NCBI RefSeq assembly: GCF_052113705.1
Contig: NZ_JBGQOG010000001.1
Location: 1 to 64,000 of the forward strand
Source of the DNA: JBGQOG01 sp052113705
GTDB taxonomy: Bacteria; Pseudomonadota; Alphaproteobacteria; Rhodobacterales; Rhodobacteraceae
Direction: 5' to 3'
DNA length: 64,000 nucleotides
Position 1 is the first letter of the stretch. Each line of letters starts with the position of its first letter. Below, one piece after another: positions 35,404-43,179 of this stretch. The notes beneath the pieces were generated by a model. The model saw nothing but the letters and a program-made list of their open reading frames with translations. It was not told the origin of the DNA and did not search any database. The position numbers and the translations under genes were made by a program.

Positions 35404-37458
35404 CTAGCCGTTCAGATCCTTTTGCAGCCGCCCATGCCGCCGCGCCTCGGCCAGAAACCCGCCAAAGGTCTCAATCCCCTTGGCCTGCAGCGCCGGGATC
35501 AGCCGCAACAAGACCTCCGCCGTCGCCCGCGTATCTCCCAGCGCCGTGTGCCGTTCCTCCTCGGGAATCGTGATCCCCAAACGATGGCTCAGCGCGTCGA
35601 GTGAGTGATCCGCGCCCGGGCCAAAGACCACCGCCGACAAGAGCACCGTGTCCAGAATCGGGTGATCAAAACGCAGGCCCAATGCAGGTTCAACCTGCCG
35701 CAGAAAGGCCATGTCAAAGGGCGCGTGATGCGCCACCAGCACCGCGCCTTCCGCGAAGCGGTGAAAGCGCCGCGCCACCTCGGGAAAGGCGGGCGCGCCC
35801 ACCAGCATCCCGTCGCTGATCCCATGCACCGCCGTGGCCGAGGCCGGCACCCGCCGCCCCGGATCCACCAATGTGTCAAAAACCTCGCGCGCGATCAGCC
35901 GCCCGTTGACGATCCGCAGCGCCGCGATCTGCACCACCGCATCGCCCTGATCGGGGCGCAGCCCGGTGGTTTCGGTGTCAAAGACCACGAAGGTCAGATC
36001 CTCCCAGCGCCGGTCCGCCAGCGCGGTCAACGCGGTTTTCTCCAACAGCGCAAAATCATAGACCAACTCCCGCGACAGCGGGGCATAGGCCTGCGGGGCC
36101 CGCCGCGCCTCGCGCAGAGGCAGCACCAGCGCGGCGGTGCCGCGCCCCGCCTCGGGCCAGATCTCGGTGCCATGCCGCGAGAGCACCGCGCGCCCGGTCA
36201 ACTCCGGCAGGGACGGCTCCAGCGGCTCGGCCAGGAGCGCCTCCAGCCGGGCAATCGGCAGCGCCGCGCCGTGCCAGTCCAGCCGGATCAGCGCCCCGGC
36301 CCCCTCCTCGCTCAGGCTCAGCCGCAGATCCGCCCCCTCCAGCCGCCTCACCAGATGCGCGAGCAGCAGCACCAGCTCAAACCCGTCGCCGCGCAGCAAA
36401 AGATCGGCCACCTCGGTGGTGACCCCGCGCCCGGCCCGCGCGGTCACCGCCTCGATCAGATCCGAGGCACGCAAGACCGGCAGCGGCGCGGCACTGGCGC
36501 GGCAGGCCTCTTCACGCGCCGCCAGATCGGCCAGCGCCTGCGTCAGCGCCGAAATCTCGGACCGCAACGCCGCCGCATCCGGCGCGGGCAGCTCGACCAT
36601 CGCCTGCAAGGCCGCCACCGGCCGCCGCAGCCGCTCTGACATCTCGGCCACCAGCCCCTCGCGCGCGGCGTGCTGCGCCAGATCCTGCGTCACATCGCGC
36701 AACGTCAGCAGATAGCCCTGCCCGCCCGCCTCGGCCCAGAGCCGCATCCGCGCGGCCAGAATCCGGCTGCCATCGGCGCTGGTGCACAAGAGATCCGAGG
36801 CCGCCTCGGGGTCCGCCCCGGCGCAAAGCCGGGCATGGGCATGCAGGATCGGCCCGGCCACAAGATAATCGGTCAGCCGCCGCGCCAGCCCCGGCGCCGC
36901 CGCGGCGGTGTTCAGCAGATCGAGCGCCATCGCATTGTAAAACACCAGCTGATGATCGCTGCGGCACAGGACCACCCCCACCGGCACATCCGCCAACAAC
37001 CCGGAAAGGCGCCGCTTTTCCGCCGCAAGCTGCGTGGTTTGCTGTTCCACCGATGCCGCCAAGGCCCCGCGCAGCCGGGTCAGCTCGCCCCCGAGCGCCC
37101 GGGCCGCGGGCACCAGATCGCCCAGATAGCGCAGCTGATCGAGGCCCGCCGCCGTCTCACCCGCCTCCGGATGGCTCTGCGCGCGCATCGCCCCCGCCAA
37201 CCGCTCCAGCGGCTGCGCCAGATATTCGTCAAAAAGATACCAGATGCCGCTGACCGCCAGCGCGATGCCAAAGCCCGCGACCACGCCGCCGATCCAGAAT
37301 CCATCCGCCGCCGCAGGCAGGCCCAGATGGCGGTAGCCCGCATAAAGCCCCGCCGCCAGCAGAAGCCACACCCCGGCCAACAGCCCGGAGAACAACAGAA
37401 ATATACGCCGCCGCAGCGGCAGCCGCCGCACAAGGGGGCGCAAGAGCGCGGTGATCAT
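35404..37458 (-). CDS. Membrane pseudo-histidine-kinase fused to DEDDh 3'-5' exonuclease
   Basis: 684 residues. Two membrane helices (about 19-41 and 54-75) are followed by a linker with coiled-coil character, a PAS-like domain (about 150-260), a HisKA-like helix pair and a weak HATPase-like region (about 345-448), then a DnaQ-type exonuclease (about 487-655). The exonuclease is intact: D494 and E496 in FDTETTGL, D582 in HHAPFD, H637 and D642 in HTALGD. In the HisKA region the phospho-His is replaced: SERLRRP at 274-280 stands where kinases have SHELRTP, and the N-box Asn is also missing. It overlaps the receiver gene by four bases and ends the acetate operon. What the exonuclease degrades is unknown; a nucleotide or small RNA/DNA is possible. 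Confidence 0.85.
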   Translation of the reverse strand: MITALLRPLVRRLPLRRRIFLLFSGLLAGVWLLLAAGLYAGYRHLGLPAAADGFWIGGVVAGFGIALAVSGIWYLFDEYLAQPLERLAGAMRAQSHPEAGETAAGLDQLRYLGDLVPAARALGGELTRLRGALAASVEQQTTQLAAEKRRLSGLLADVPVGVVLCRSDHQLVFYNAMALDLLNTAAAAPGLARRLTDYLVAGPILHAHARLCAGADPEAASDLLCTSADGSRILAARMRLWAEAGGQGYLLTLRDVTQDLAQHAAREGLVAEMSERLRRPVAALQAMVELPAPDAAALRSEISALTQALADLAAREEACRASAAPLPVLRASDLIEAVTARAGRGVTTEVADLLLRGDGFELVLLLAHLVRRLEGADLRLSLSEEGAGALIRLDWHGAALPIARLEALLAEPLEPSLPELTGRAVLSRHGTEIWPEAGRGTAALVLPLREARRAPQAYAPLSRELVYDFALLEKTALTALADRRWEDLTFVVFDTETTGLRPDQGDAVVQIAALRIVNGRLIAREVFDTLVDPGRRVPASATAVHGISDGMLVGAPAFPEVARRFHRFAEGAVLVAHHAPFDMAFLRQVEPALGLRFDHPILDTVLLSAVVFGPGADHSLDALSHRLGITIPEEERHTALGDTRATAEVLLRLIPALQAKGIETFGGFLAEARRHGRLQKDLNG

Positions 37459-37916
37459 GCGGCCCCGCCCGAGGCCGCGCCACCTGACGGGTCACCTCCC
37501 GTCGGATCGGTTCCCGCGGCAGATCCGGCCCCCCCGCCCGGGGCCGTCAGCTGCATCAGCCGCTGCACTTCGGCGCGCAATTCGCGCAGCTCGAACGGTT
37601 TGGCAATGAACCCATCCGCCCCGAGCGCCAGCCCCTTGCGCCGCTCCATCGCCGAGCCGCGCGCGGTCATCATCAGGATGCGCACCGCCGCCAGACCGGG
37701 ATCGGCGCGCATTTCCTGACAGATCTCATAGCCCGAAACCTCGGGCAGCATGACATCGAGGAGCACGAGATCGGGCCGCTCGGCGCGGATGCGGGCCAAA
37801 GCCCCGGCACCGCTGGCCATGCGGCTGGCGGTAAACCCTTCGCGGGTCATCAGATAATCCAGCGCGACGGCGATATTATCCTCATCCTCGACGATCAGCA
37901 CGCGCGGCGGTTCCAT
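37455..37916 (-). CDS. Single-domain response regulator
   Basis: 153 residues: a complete receiver (E10, D11, phospho-acceptor D54 in VLLDVMLPE, switch Thr in MMTARG, Lys in IAKPF) and a 30-residue Gly/Ala/Ser tail without an output domain. It lies between the small membrane protein and the pseudo-kinase/exonuclease. Since the adjacent kinase-like protein lacks its His, its phosphodonor must be another kinase. Confidence 0.9.
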   Translation of the reverse strand: MEPPRVLIVEDEDNIAVALDYLMTREGFTASRMASGAGALARIRAERPDLVLLDVMLPEVSGYEICQEMRADPGLAAVRILMMTARGSAMERRKGLALGADGFIAKPFELRELRAEVQRLMQLTAPGGGAGSAAGTDPTGGDPSGGAASGGAA

Positions 37917-37919
37917 CGC

Positions 37920-38441
37920 CTATCCTTTCCGGCAGGCCGCCATCAGCGCGGCATCATCGGCAGGCAGTGGCACCCAGACGGCATCGCGCACATCGCCCTC
38001 GGGCGTCATCGCCGCGCCTTCGATCAGATCGGCGCGGGCGTTGGCGGCACAGTCAAAGGCCACCGGCACCCGGCGGGTGGGCGTCCAGCGCTGCACCAGC
38101 ATGATCTCTGCCGCGACCAGATCCGGATGCAGTTCCGAGCGCAGCACCTGCCGCTGATCCAGCGCCATGAAGCGGGTGGTGATCGGCGCGAGATAGGTCC
38201 AGGGCCGCCAGGGCGCGCTGTCGCTGGCCGTGCGCAGCACCTCCACCTCGGGCGGCAGCTCGGCGCGCACGCGGGGGAACCAGCTGTATTCATTCCAGAC
38301 CGAAAACGCGATCATCGCCAGACCGATGGCGGCGGGCAGGCTCCATTTCGGCAGCCGCTTTCCGGTCAGGTGATTGAGCGCAAAGGCGATGCAAAAGGCC
38401 AGAACCCCCACGGCCAGCATCGAAATCAGATCCATTGTCAT
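37920..38441 (-). CDS. Membrane-anchored protein of unknown function
   Basis: 173 residues. One or two N-terminal membrane helices (about 4-22 and 33-46), then a soluble domain with WNEYSWFPRVRAELPPEVEVL and WRPWTYLAPITTRFMALD. I do not recognise a named family. It is embedded in the acetate operon (9 bases after the CBS/DUF294 gene and 3 before the receiver), so probably belongs to the same module. Confidence 0.8.
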   Translation of the reverse strand: MTMDLISMLAVGVLAFCIAFALNHLTGKRLPKWSLPAAIGLAMIAFSVWNEYSWFPRVRAELPPEVEVLRTASDSAPWRPWTYLAPITTRFMALDQRQVLRSELHPDLVAAEIMLVQRWTPTRRVPVAFDCAANARADLIEGAAMTPEGDVRDAVWVPLPADDAALMAACRKG

Positions 38442-38450
38442 ATGTCAGTC

Positions 38451-40286
38451 CTATCCTATTGCGCCTTTGCCGTGCCCTGCCGCCGATTGCATCGTGCGCA
38501 CCACCACGAAGGCGTCGCGCAGATGGCTGCGTTCAAAATCGGAGAGATCCGACGGGGCCAGGTAATTGTCGGGCCTGCGCCCGGATTTGACCAGTACGGC
38601 CTGACTTTCCAACCGCATGGACGCGATCAGATCATAGGCCTCGATCAGGTCGCGCGCGCCGGTGACCGAGATCACCCCCGCCTCCTCCGCCCCCTGCAGC
38701 CGGGCACGGGTGTTGGCGGGCGACAGCCGTCCCTGCAGCGCATAGATGCGCGCGAGATCGGTCACCGGCACGACGCCGTTCATCTTCATGTCGATATGGT
38801 TGCGGTGCTCGCCCGAGCGGATGGTGGCAAAGCCGCGGATAAGCCCCAGAGGCGGCGTGTGTTTCAGCGAATTGCTGATCATATGCGCCACGAAGATCGA
38901 GTTCTTGGCTGCCATCTCCAGCGTCTCGGCTTGAATCTCGGCGAAGAGACTGGCGGCACCGCCGATCGGGCGCAGATCGAACATCACGCTGGCCAGCATC
39001 TGCGCCTCGCCATCCGGGCGGGCGATCCAATGGCGGAAATAGTCGCGCCAGACCTGCGCGGGCTGGCACCAGCGCGGCGTGGTCGCCATCATCTCGCCGG
39101 GGCAAAAGACATAGCCGCATTCGTTCAAACCATCGCTGACAAAGGCCGCAAGGTTCTGAAAATACGGCATATCCTCTGGCGTCACGCTGTCATCCAGGAT
39201 CATGCAATTGTCTTGGTCCGAGACGCCCGACTGCTCTTGCCGCCCCTGGCTGCCACAGGCGAGCCAAAGATAGGGCACCGGCGGCGGGCCAAAGGCCTCT
39301 TCGGCCAGCGCCAGCAGGCGGCGGGTCACCGCATCGGCAATATCGGTGATGCGGCGGGTGATCACCTCATGCCGGTGATTGCCGCCAACCAGCTGCGCCA
39401 AGAGCTGCGGGATCCGCGCGGTCACCTGCGCCATTTGCGCCGCATCCCGCGCCCCCGCCACCTCATGCACCAGCATCGCCGAGGACACCGCCTGAAACCG
39501 CGTCAGATCGGTCTGGGTGATCATGCCGATGAAATGCCCCTCATCGGTGATCGGCAGATGCCCGATCCGCCGCTCGAGCATCAGGGCCAGCACATCGCCC
39601 CCCAGCGCATTTTGCGTCAGCGACACCGGATTTTGCGTCATCACCTCGGCCACCGGCGTCGCGGGATCGCGGTCTTCGGCCAGCACCTTGTTCGACAGAT
39701 CGCGCTGGGTGACGATGCCGAGAAGCTGCCCATGCGCAAGCCCGTCCTGCGTCACCCCCAGCGAAGAGACCGCCGCGTCGCGCATCAGCCGCGCCGCCAC
39801 CGCCACGCTGGCGTCAGGGGCACAGGCCAGCGGTGCGCGGGCCAGAATATCGGAGACTTTCATCAGCGCGAAATCCGCCGCCCGCGGCTCTCCCGCGCGG
39901 CTGCGGTTGAAGAACCGCGCAAAGGCGTCCGAGCTGTCGATCAGGCGCCGGAAATCATCGGCGGGCAGCATCAGCACCACGCTCGGCTCGCTCGCGCGGG
40001 CGGTGGTGGCGGCCAAGCCGTCGCGCAGCAGGCCGCGCTCGCCAAAGCTGTTGCGCGCGCTCAGGAGCGACACCAGCGCGCCGTTGCGGTCGGTGATTTC
40101 CACCCCGCCGCTCTTGATCAGAAACAGCCCGCCCAAGGGCTCGCCAAAGGCATAGATCAGGGCACCGGGCAGATATTCCCTGCGGCTGAAGGAACGGGCG
40201 ACACGCGCCAGCTCGTCGGGCGGCAGATTGTCATAGGGATGCACCGTCTGCAAAAAGGCGGTTACGGCCGGATGGGTCTCGGTCAT
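38451..40286 (-). CDS. cNMP-binding / CBS / DUF294 nucleotidyltransferase-like protein
   Basis: 611 residues with four parts: a cyclic-nucleotide-binding-like domain (about 15-130), two CBS repeats (about 145-265), a DUF294 putative nucleotidyltransferase domain with GSQGRQEQSGVSDQDN (about 345-360) and its C-terminal DUF294_C partner. The GSxGRxE...DxD layout resembles the uridylyltransferase site of GlnD. It lies between actP and the receiver/exonuclease genes, an association seen in many proteobacteria, and suggests control of the acetate system by nucleotide binding or protein nucleotidylation. Confidence 0.88.
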   Translation of the reverse strand: MTETHPAVTAFLQTVHPYDNLPPDELARVARSFSRREYLPGALIYAFGEPLGGLFLIKSGGVEITDRNGALVSLLSARNSFGERGLLRDGLAATTARASEPSVVLMLPADDFRRLIDSSDAFARFFNRSRAGEPRAADFALMKVSDILARAPLACAPDASVAVAARLMRDAAVSSLGVTQDGLAHGQLLGIVTQRDLSNKVLAEDRDPATPVAEVMTQNPVSLTQNALGGDVLALMLERRIGHLPITDEGHFIGMITQTDLTRFQAVSSAMLVHEVAGARDAAQMAQVTARIPQLLAQLVGGNHRHEVITRRITDIADAVTRRLLALAEEAFGPPPVPYLWLACGSQGRQEQSGVSDQDNCMILDDSVTPEDMPYFQNLAAFVSDGLNECGYVFCPGEMMATTPRWCQPAQVWRDYFRHWIARPDGEAQMLASVMFDLRPIGGAASLFAEIQAETLEMAAKNSIFVAHMISNSLKHTPPLGLIRGFATIRSGEHRNHIDMKMNGVVPVTDLARIYALQGRLSPANTRARLQGAEEAGVISVTGARDLIEAYDLIASMRLESQAVLVKSGRRPDNYLAPSDLSDFERSHLRDAFVVVRTMQSAAGHGKGAIG

Positions 40287-40313
40287 CTCGGGGCCTCCCT
40301 CGGGATCTTGGTG

Positions 40314-40339
40314 GGCGCGCCCCCCGCGGGGGACGCGCC
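40314..40339 (-). terminator. Hairpin after actP
   Basis: Near-perfect stem GGCGCGCCCCCC/GGGGGACGCGCC (one mismatch) in the 84-base gap between actP and the CBS/DUF294 gene, without a T tail. It may reduce expression of the downstream signalling genes rather than stop it. Confidence 0.5.
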
Positions 40340-40370
40340 GTTGATGTCAGGGGTTTGCCCCCGGTTTTAC

Positions 40371-42137
40371 TTAGTGATGCGAGGCTTGGCCCGCACCGCG
40401 CGGAATGCGGATCGATTCCACCAGTTCCTGAATTTCCACCGGCGGCTCTTCGGTCGCATTCGACACGACATAGGCGACGATGAAGTTGATCAGCGCGCCC
40501 ACCGCCCCGAAGGAGGTCGATTTGATCGACAGCAGCAGCGGGTCGGCATCGGTGAAGCTGTTGGTGCCTTCCACGAAGAACCAGCCTTTGTGCAGGAAGA
40601 TGTAGACGATGGTGACCAAGAGACCGGTTACCATCCCTGCCACGGCGCCCTTGTTGTTGATGCGCTTCGAGAAGATGCCCATCATCAGTGCCGGGAAGAT
40701 CGAGGCTGCGGCCAGGCCGAAGGCCAGTGCCACGGTTTGCGCCGCAAAGCCCGGAGGGTTGAGGCCGAGATAGGTGGCCACCACGATCGCCACGCCCATC
40801 GAGACACGCGCGGCCATCAGCTCGCCTTTTTCCGAGATGTTCGGGTTCAGCTGGCCTTTGATCAGGTCATGGCTGATCGCCGAAGAGATCGCCAGCAGAA
40901 GGCCCGCTGCTGTCGAAAGTGCCGCCGCCAGACCACCGGCCGCCACCAGCGCAACCACCCAACCCGGCAGTTTCGCGATTTCGGGGTTGGCCAGAACCAT
41001 GATGTCATTGTTCACGGTCAACTCCGAGCCTTTCCAGCCGCGTTCGGTTGCGGTGGGTTCATAGGCGGCGGATTTGTCGTTGTAGAACTGGATCAGGCCG
41101 TCGCCGTTCTTGTCTTCGAATTTCAGAAGACCGGTGACTTCCCAGTTCTTCATCCAGTCCGGGCGGGCTTCATAGGAAACCGGAGCCTCCGAAGTGCCGT
41201 TCGGGTAGATGTTGTCGATCAGGTTCAGACGCGCCATCGCACCCACGGCCGGGGCCACGAGATAGAGCAGCGCGATGAAGACCAGCGCCCAGCCCGCCGA
41301 GGAGCGTGCATCGGCCACTTTCGGCACGGTGAAGAAGCGGACGATGACGTGCGGCAGACCGGCGGTGCCGATCATCAGCGACATGGTGAACAGGAAGGTG
41401 TTCAGCATGGTGTCATGCGCACCGGTGTAGCTGCCAAAGCCGAGATCGGTGACGACCTGGTCGAGCTTGGCCAGCAGCGGCATGCCCGAGGCGGTATGCT
41501 CGGAGAACAGGCCGATCGGCGGCAGGGCATTGCCGGTCAGTTGCAGCGAGATGAAGACCGCCGGGATCGTATAGGCGATGATCAGCACGACATATTGCGC
41601 CACCTGCGTGTAGGTGATGCCCTTCATGCCGCCGAGAACGGCGTAGAAGAACACGACCGCCGCGCCGATGTAGAGGCCGGTCGAGGATTTCACCTCGAGG
41701 AAGCGCGAGAAGGCAACGCCCACCCCGGTCATCTGGCCGATCACATAGGTGACCGAGGCCACGATCAGACAGATCACGGCCACCATGCGGGCGGTCGGGC
41801 TGTAGAAACGGTCGCCGATGAATTCCGGCACGGTGAACTTGCCGAATTTGCGCAGGTAGGGTGCCAGCAACATCGCCAGCAGCACATAGCCACCGGTCCA
41901 GCCCATCAGATAGGTCGAGTTGTCATAGCCAACGGCGGCGATCAGGCCCGCCATCGAGATGAACGAGGCGGCGGACATCCAGTCGGCGCCGGTCGCCATG
42001 CCGTTCAGCACCGGATGCACGCCGCGGCCCGCGGCATAGAACTCCGCGGTCGAGCCGGCACGGGCCCAGATCGCGATCCCGAAGTAGAGTGCGAATGTCG
42101 CGCCCACCACGAGCAGGTTGAGGGTAAATTGATCCAT
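40371..42137 (-). CDS. actP: Cation/acetate symporter (ActP type)
   Basis: 588 residues with about 13 membrane helices of the sodium:solute symporter family (SLC5). Typical stretches are GRGVHPVLNGMATGADWMSAASFISMAG, GYVLLAMLLAPYLRKFGKFTVPEF and GGLAAALSTAAGLLLAISSAISHDL. It takes up acetate or other short carboxylates. It follows the DUF4212 small subunit by 15 bases, and both sit behind acs-adk, which supports acetate as substrate. Confidence 0.9.
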   Translation of the reverse strand: MDQFTLNLLVVGATFALYFGIAIWARAGSTAEFYAAGRGVHPVLNGMATGADWMSAASFISMAGLIAAVGYDNSTYLMGWTGGYVLLAMLLAPYLRKFGKFTVPEFIGDRFYSPTARMVAVICLIVASVTYVIGQMTGVGVAFSRFLEVKSSTGLYIGAAVVFFYAVLGGMKGITYTQVAQYVVLIIAYTIPAVFISLQLTGNALPPIGLFSEHTASGMPLLAKLDQVVTDLGFGSYTGAHDTMLNTFLFTMSLMIGTAGLPHVIVRFFTVPKVADARSSAGWALVFIALLYLVAPAVGAMARLNLIDNIYPNGTSEAPVSYEARPDWMKNWEVTGLLKFEDKNGDGLIQFYNDKSAAYEPTATERGWKGSELTVNNDIMVLANPEIAKLPGWVVALVAAGGLAAALSTAAGLLLAISSAISHDLIKGQLNPNISEKGELMAARVSMGVAIVVATYLGLNPPGFAAQTVALAFGLAAASIFPALMMGIFSKRINNKGAVAGMVTGLLVTIVYIFLHKGWFFVEGTNSFTDADPLLLSIKSTSFGAVGALINFIVAYVVSNATEEPPVEIQELVESIRIPRGAGQASHH

Positions 42138-42152
42138 GGTTCCGCTGCTCCC

Positions 42153-42410
42153 TTATTCGTCCACGCCATGTTCCTGGTCGAGCTTGTTCATGCGCGCGGC
42201 ATAAACAAAGATCAGCACCAGAAACACGAGGATGGCACCCTGTTGGGCAAACCAGAAACCAAGGTCGGTACCGCCGACCGCGATGCCCGACAGCATCGGG
42301 CGCAGCAAAATGCCAAAGCCGAATGAGCACAAGAACCAGATGACCAGCGAGATGCGGATCATAGAGATATTGGCTGCCCAATAGGCATTGGACGAAGACT
42401 TCTCCGCCAT
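42153..42410 (-). CDS. DUF4212 small subunit of the symporter
   Basis: 85 residues, two membrane helices (about 17-39 and 48-70). YWAANISMIRISLVIWFLCSFG, GGTDLGFWFAQQG and YAARMNKLDQEHG are the DUF4212 signature, a small partner usually encoded just before an SSS-family symporter, similar in place and size to E. coli YjcH. Confidence 0.9.
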   Translation of the reverse strand: MAEKSSSNAYWAANISMIRISLVIWFLCSFGFGILLRPMLSGIAVGGTDLGFWFAQQGAILVFLVLIFVYAARMNKLDQEHGVDE

Positions 42411-42478
42411 TGTCGTTACTCCCTGTTGTTACCTCCGGATGCAGCCCCCGCTCCTCTTGGGGGCCACATCCCTCCCCC

Positions 42479-43162
42479 TCAGGCTGAGAGACCCGTGACC
42501 ACACGGCCAAGGCTCGACCGGACGGTGTCGATGTCAGCCATCGCATCCACCCGGTGCAGCACGCCTTGCCGGTCATAATGGGCAATCAGCGGGGCCGTCT
42601 GGGCGTGGTAGGCTTTCAGCCTTTGTCGCGCCGTTTCGGCCGTATCGTCAGCCCGCCGTTTGAACGACAGGCTGCCGCATTTGTCGCAAACCCCGGCCTG
42701 GGCCGGCTGTTTGAATTCATCATGATAGCCTTCGCCGCAGGCGGCGCAGGTATAGCGCCCCGCCACCCGGGCGATCATCGCCTCATCTTCAACCTCAAGG
42801 CTGATCGCGGCGCCGATGCTCTGACCCGCCTCGGCCAAAAGCGCATCCAGCGCCGCCGCCTGCGCATCGGTGCGCGGAAAGCCATCCAGGATGACCCCCG
42901 CCGCCACATCCGGCTCGGCCATGCGGTCCTTCAGGATCGACAGCACGATCTCGTCGCTGACAAGGCCACCGGCCTCCATCACCGATTTCGCCGCGAGGCC
43001 CGCGGGCGTGCCCGCCGCCACCGCCGCGCGCAGCAGATCGCCGGTGGAGAGCTGGATCAGGCCATAGCCCTCCTCCAGCATCCGCGCCTGCGTGCCCTTG
43101 CCCGCCCCCGGAGGGCCGAGCAGGATCAGAACCGCGGGGCGGCTGCGGACTGTATCGTTCAT
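42479..43162 (-). CDS. adk: Adenylate kinase
   Basis: 227 residues from the ATG at 43162 (GGAGG five bases upstream). P-loop GPPGAGKGTQ, NMP domain STGDLLRAAV, DGFPRTDAQ and an insertion-type LID with four Cys (CAAC...CDKC), which should hold a zinc ion. It interconverts 2 ADP with ATP+AMP. It is 17 bases after acs, and ACS makes one AMP per acetate, so the pairing is biochemically sensible. Whether it is the only adenylate kinase cannot be told from this window. Confidence 0.95.
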   Translation of the reverse strand: MNDTVRSRPAVLILLGPPGAGKGTQARMLEEGYGLIQLSTGDLLRAAVAAGTPAGLAAKSVMEAGGLVSDEIVLSILKDRMAEPDVAAGVILDGFPRTDAQAAALDALLAEAGQSIGAAISLEVEDEAMIARVAGRYTCAACGEGYHDEFKQPAQAGVCDKCGSLSFKRRADDTAETARQRLKAYHAQTAPLIAHYDRQGVLHRVDAMADIDTVRSSLGRVVTGLSA

Positions 43163-43179
43163 CAGCGCCTCCATCGGGC

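Noticed and set aside
38127..42326. A 1399-codon open frame on the plus strand across the acetate operon
   Set aside because: It lies opposite well-identified genes and consists of His/Arg/Gln-rich low-complexity sequence, the usual reverse-strand shadow of GC-rich coding DNA. The same applies to plus-strand frames at 4031-6553 and 23285-25948.
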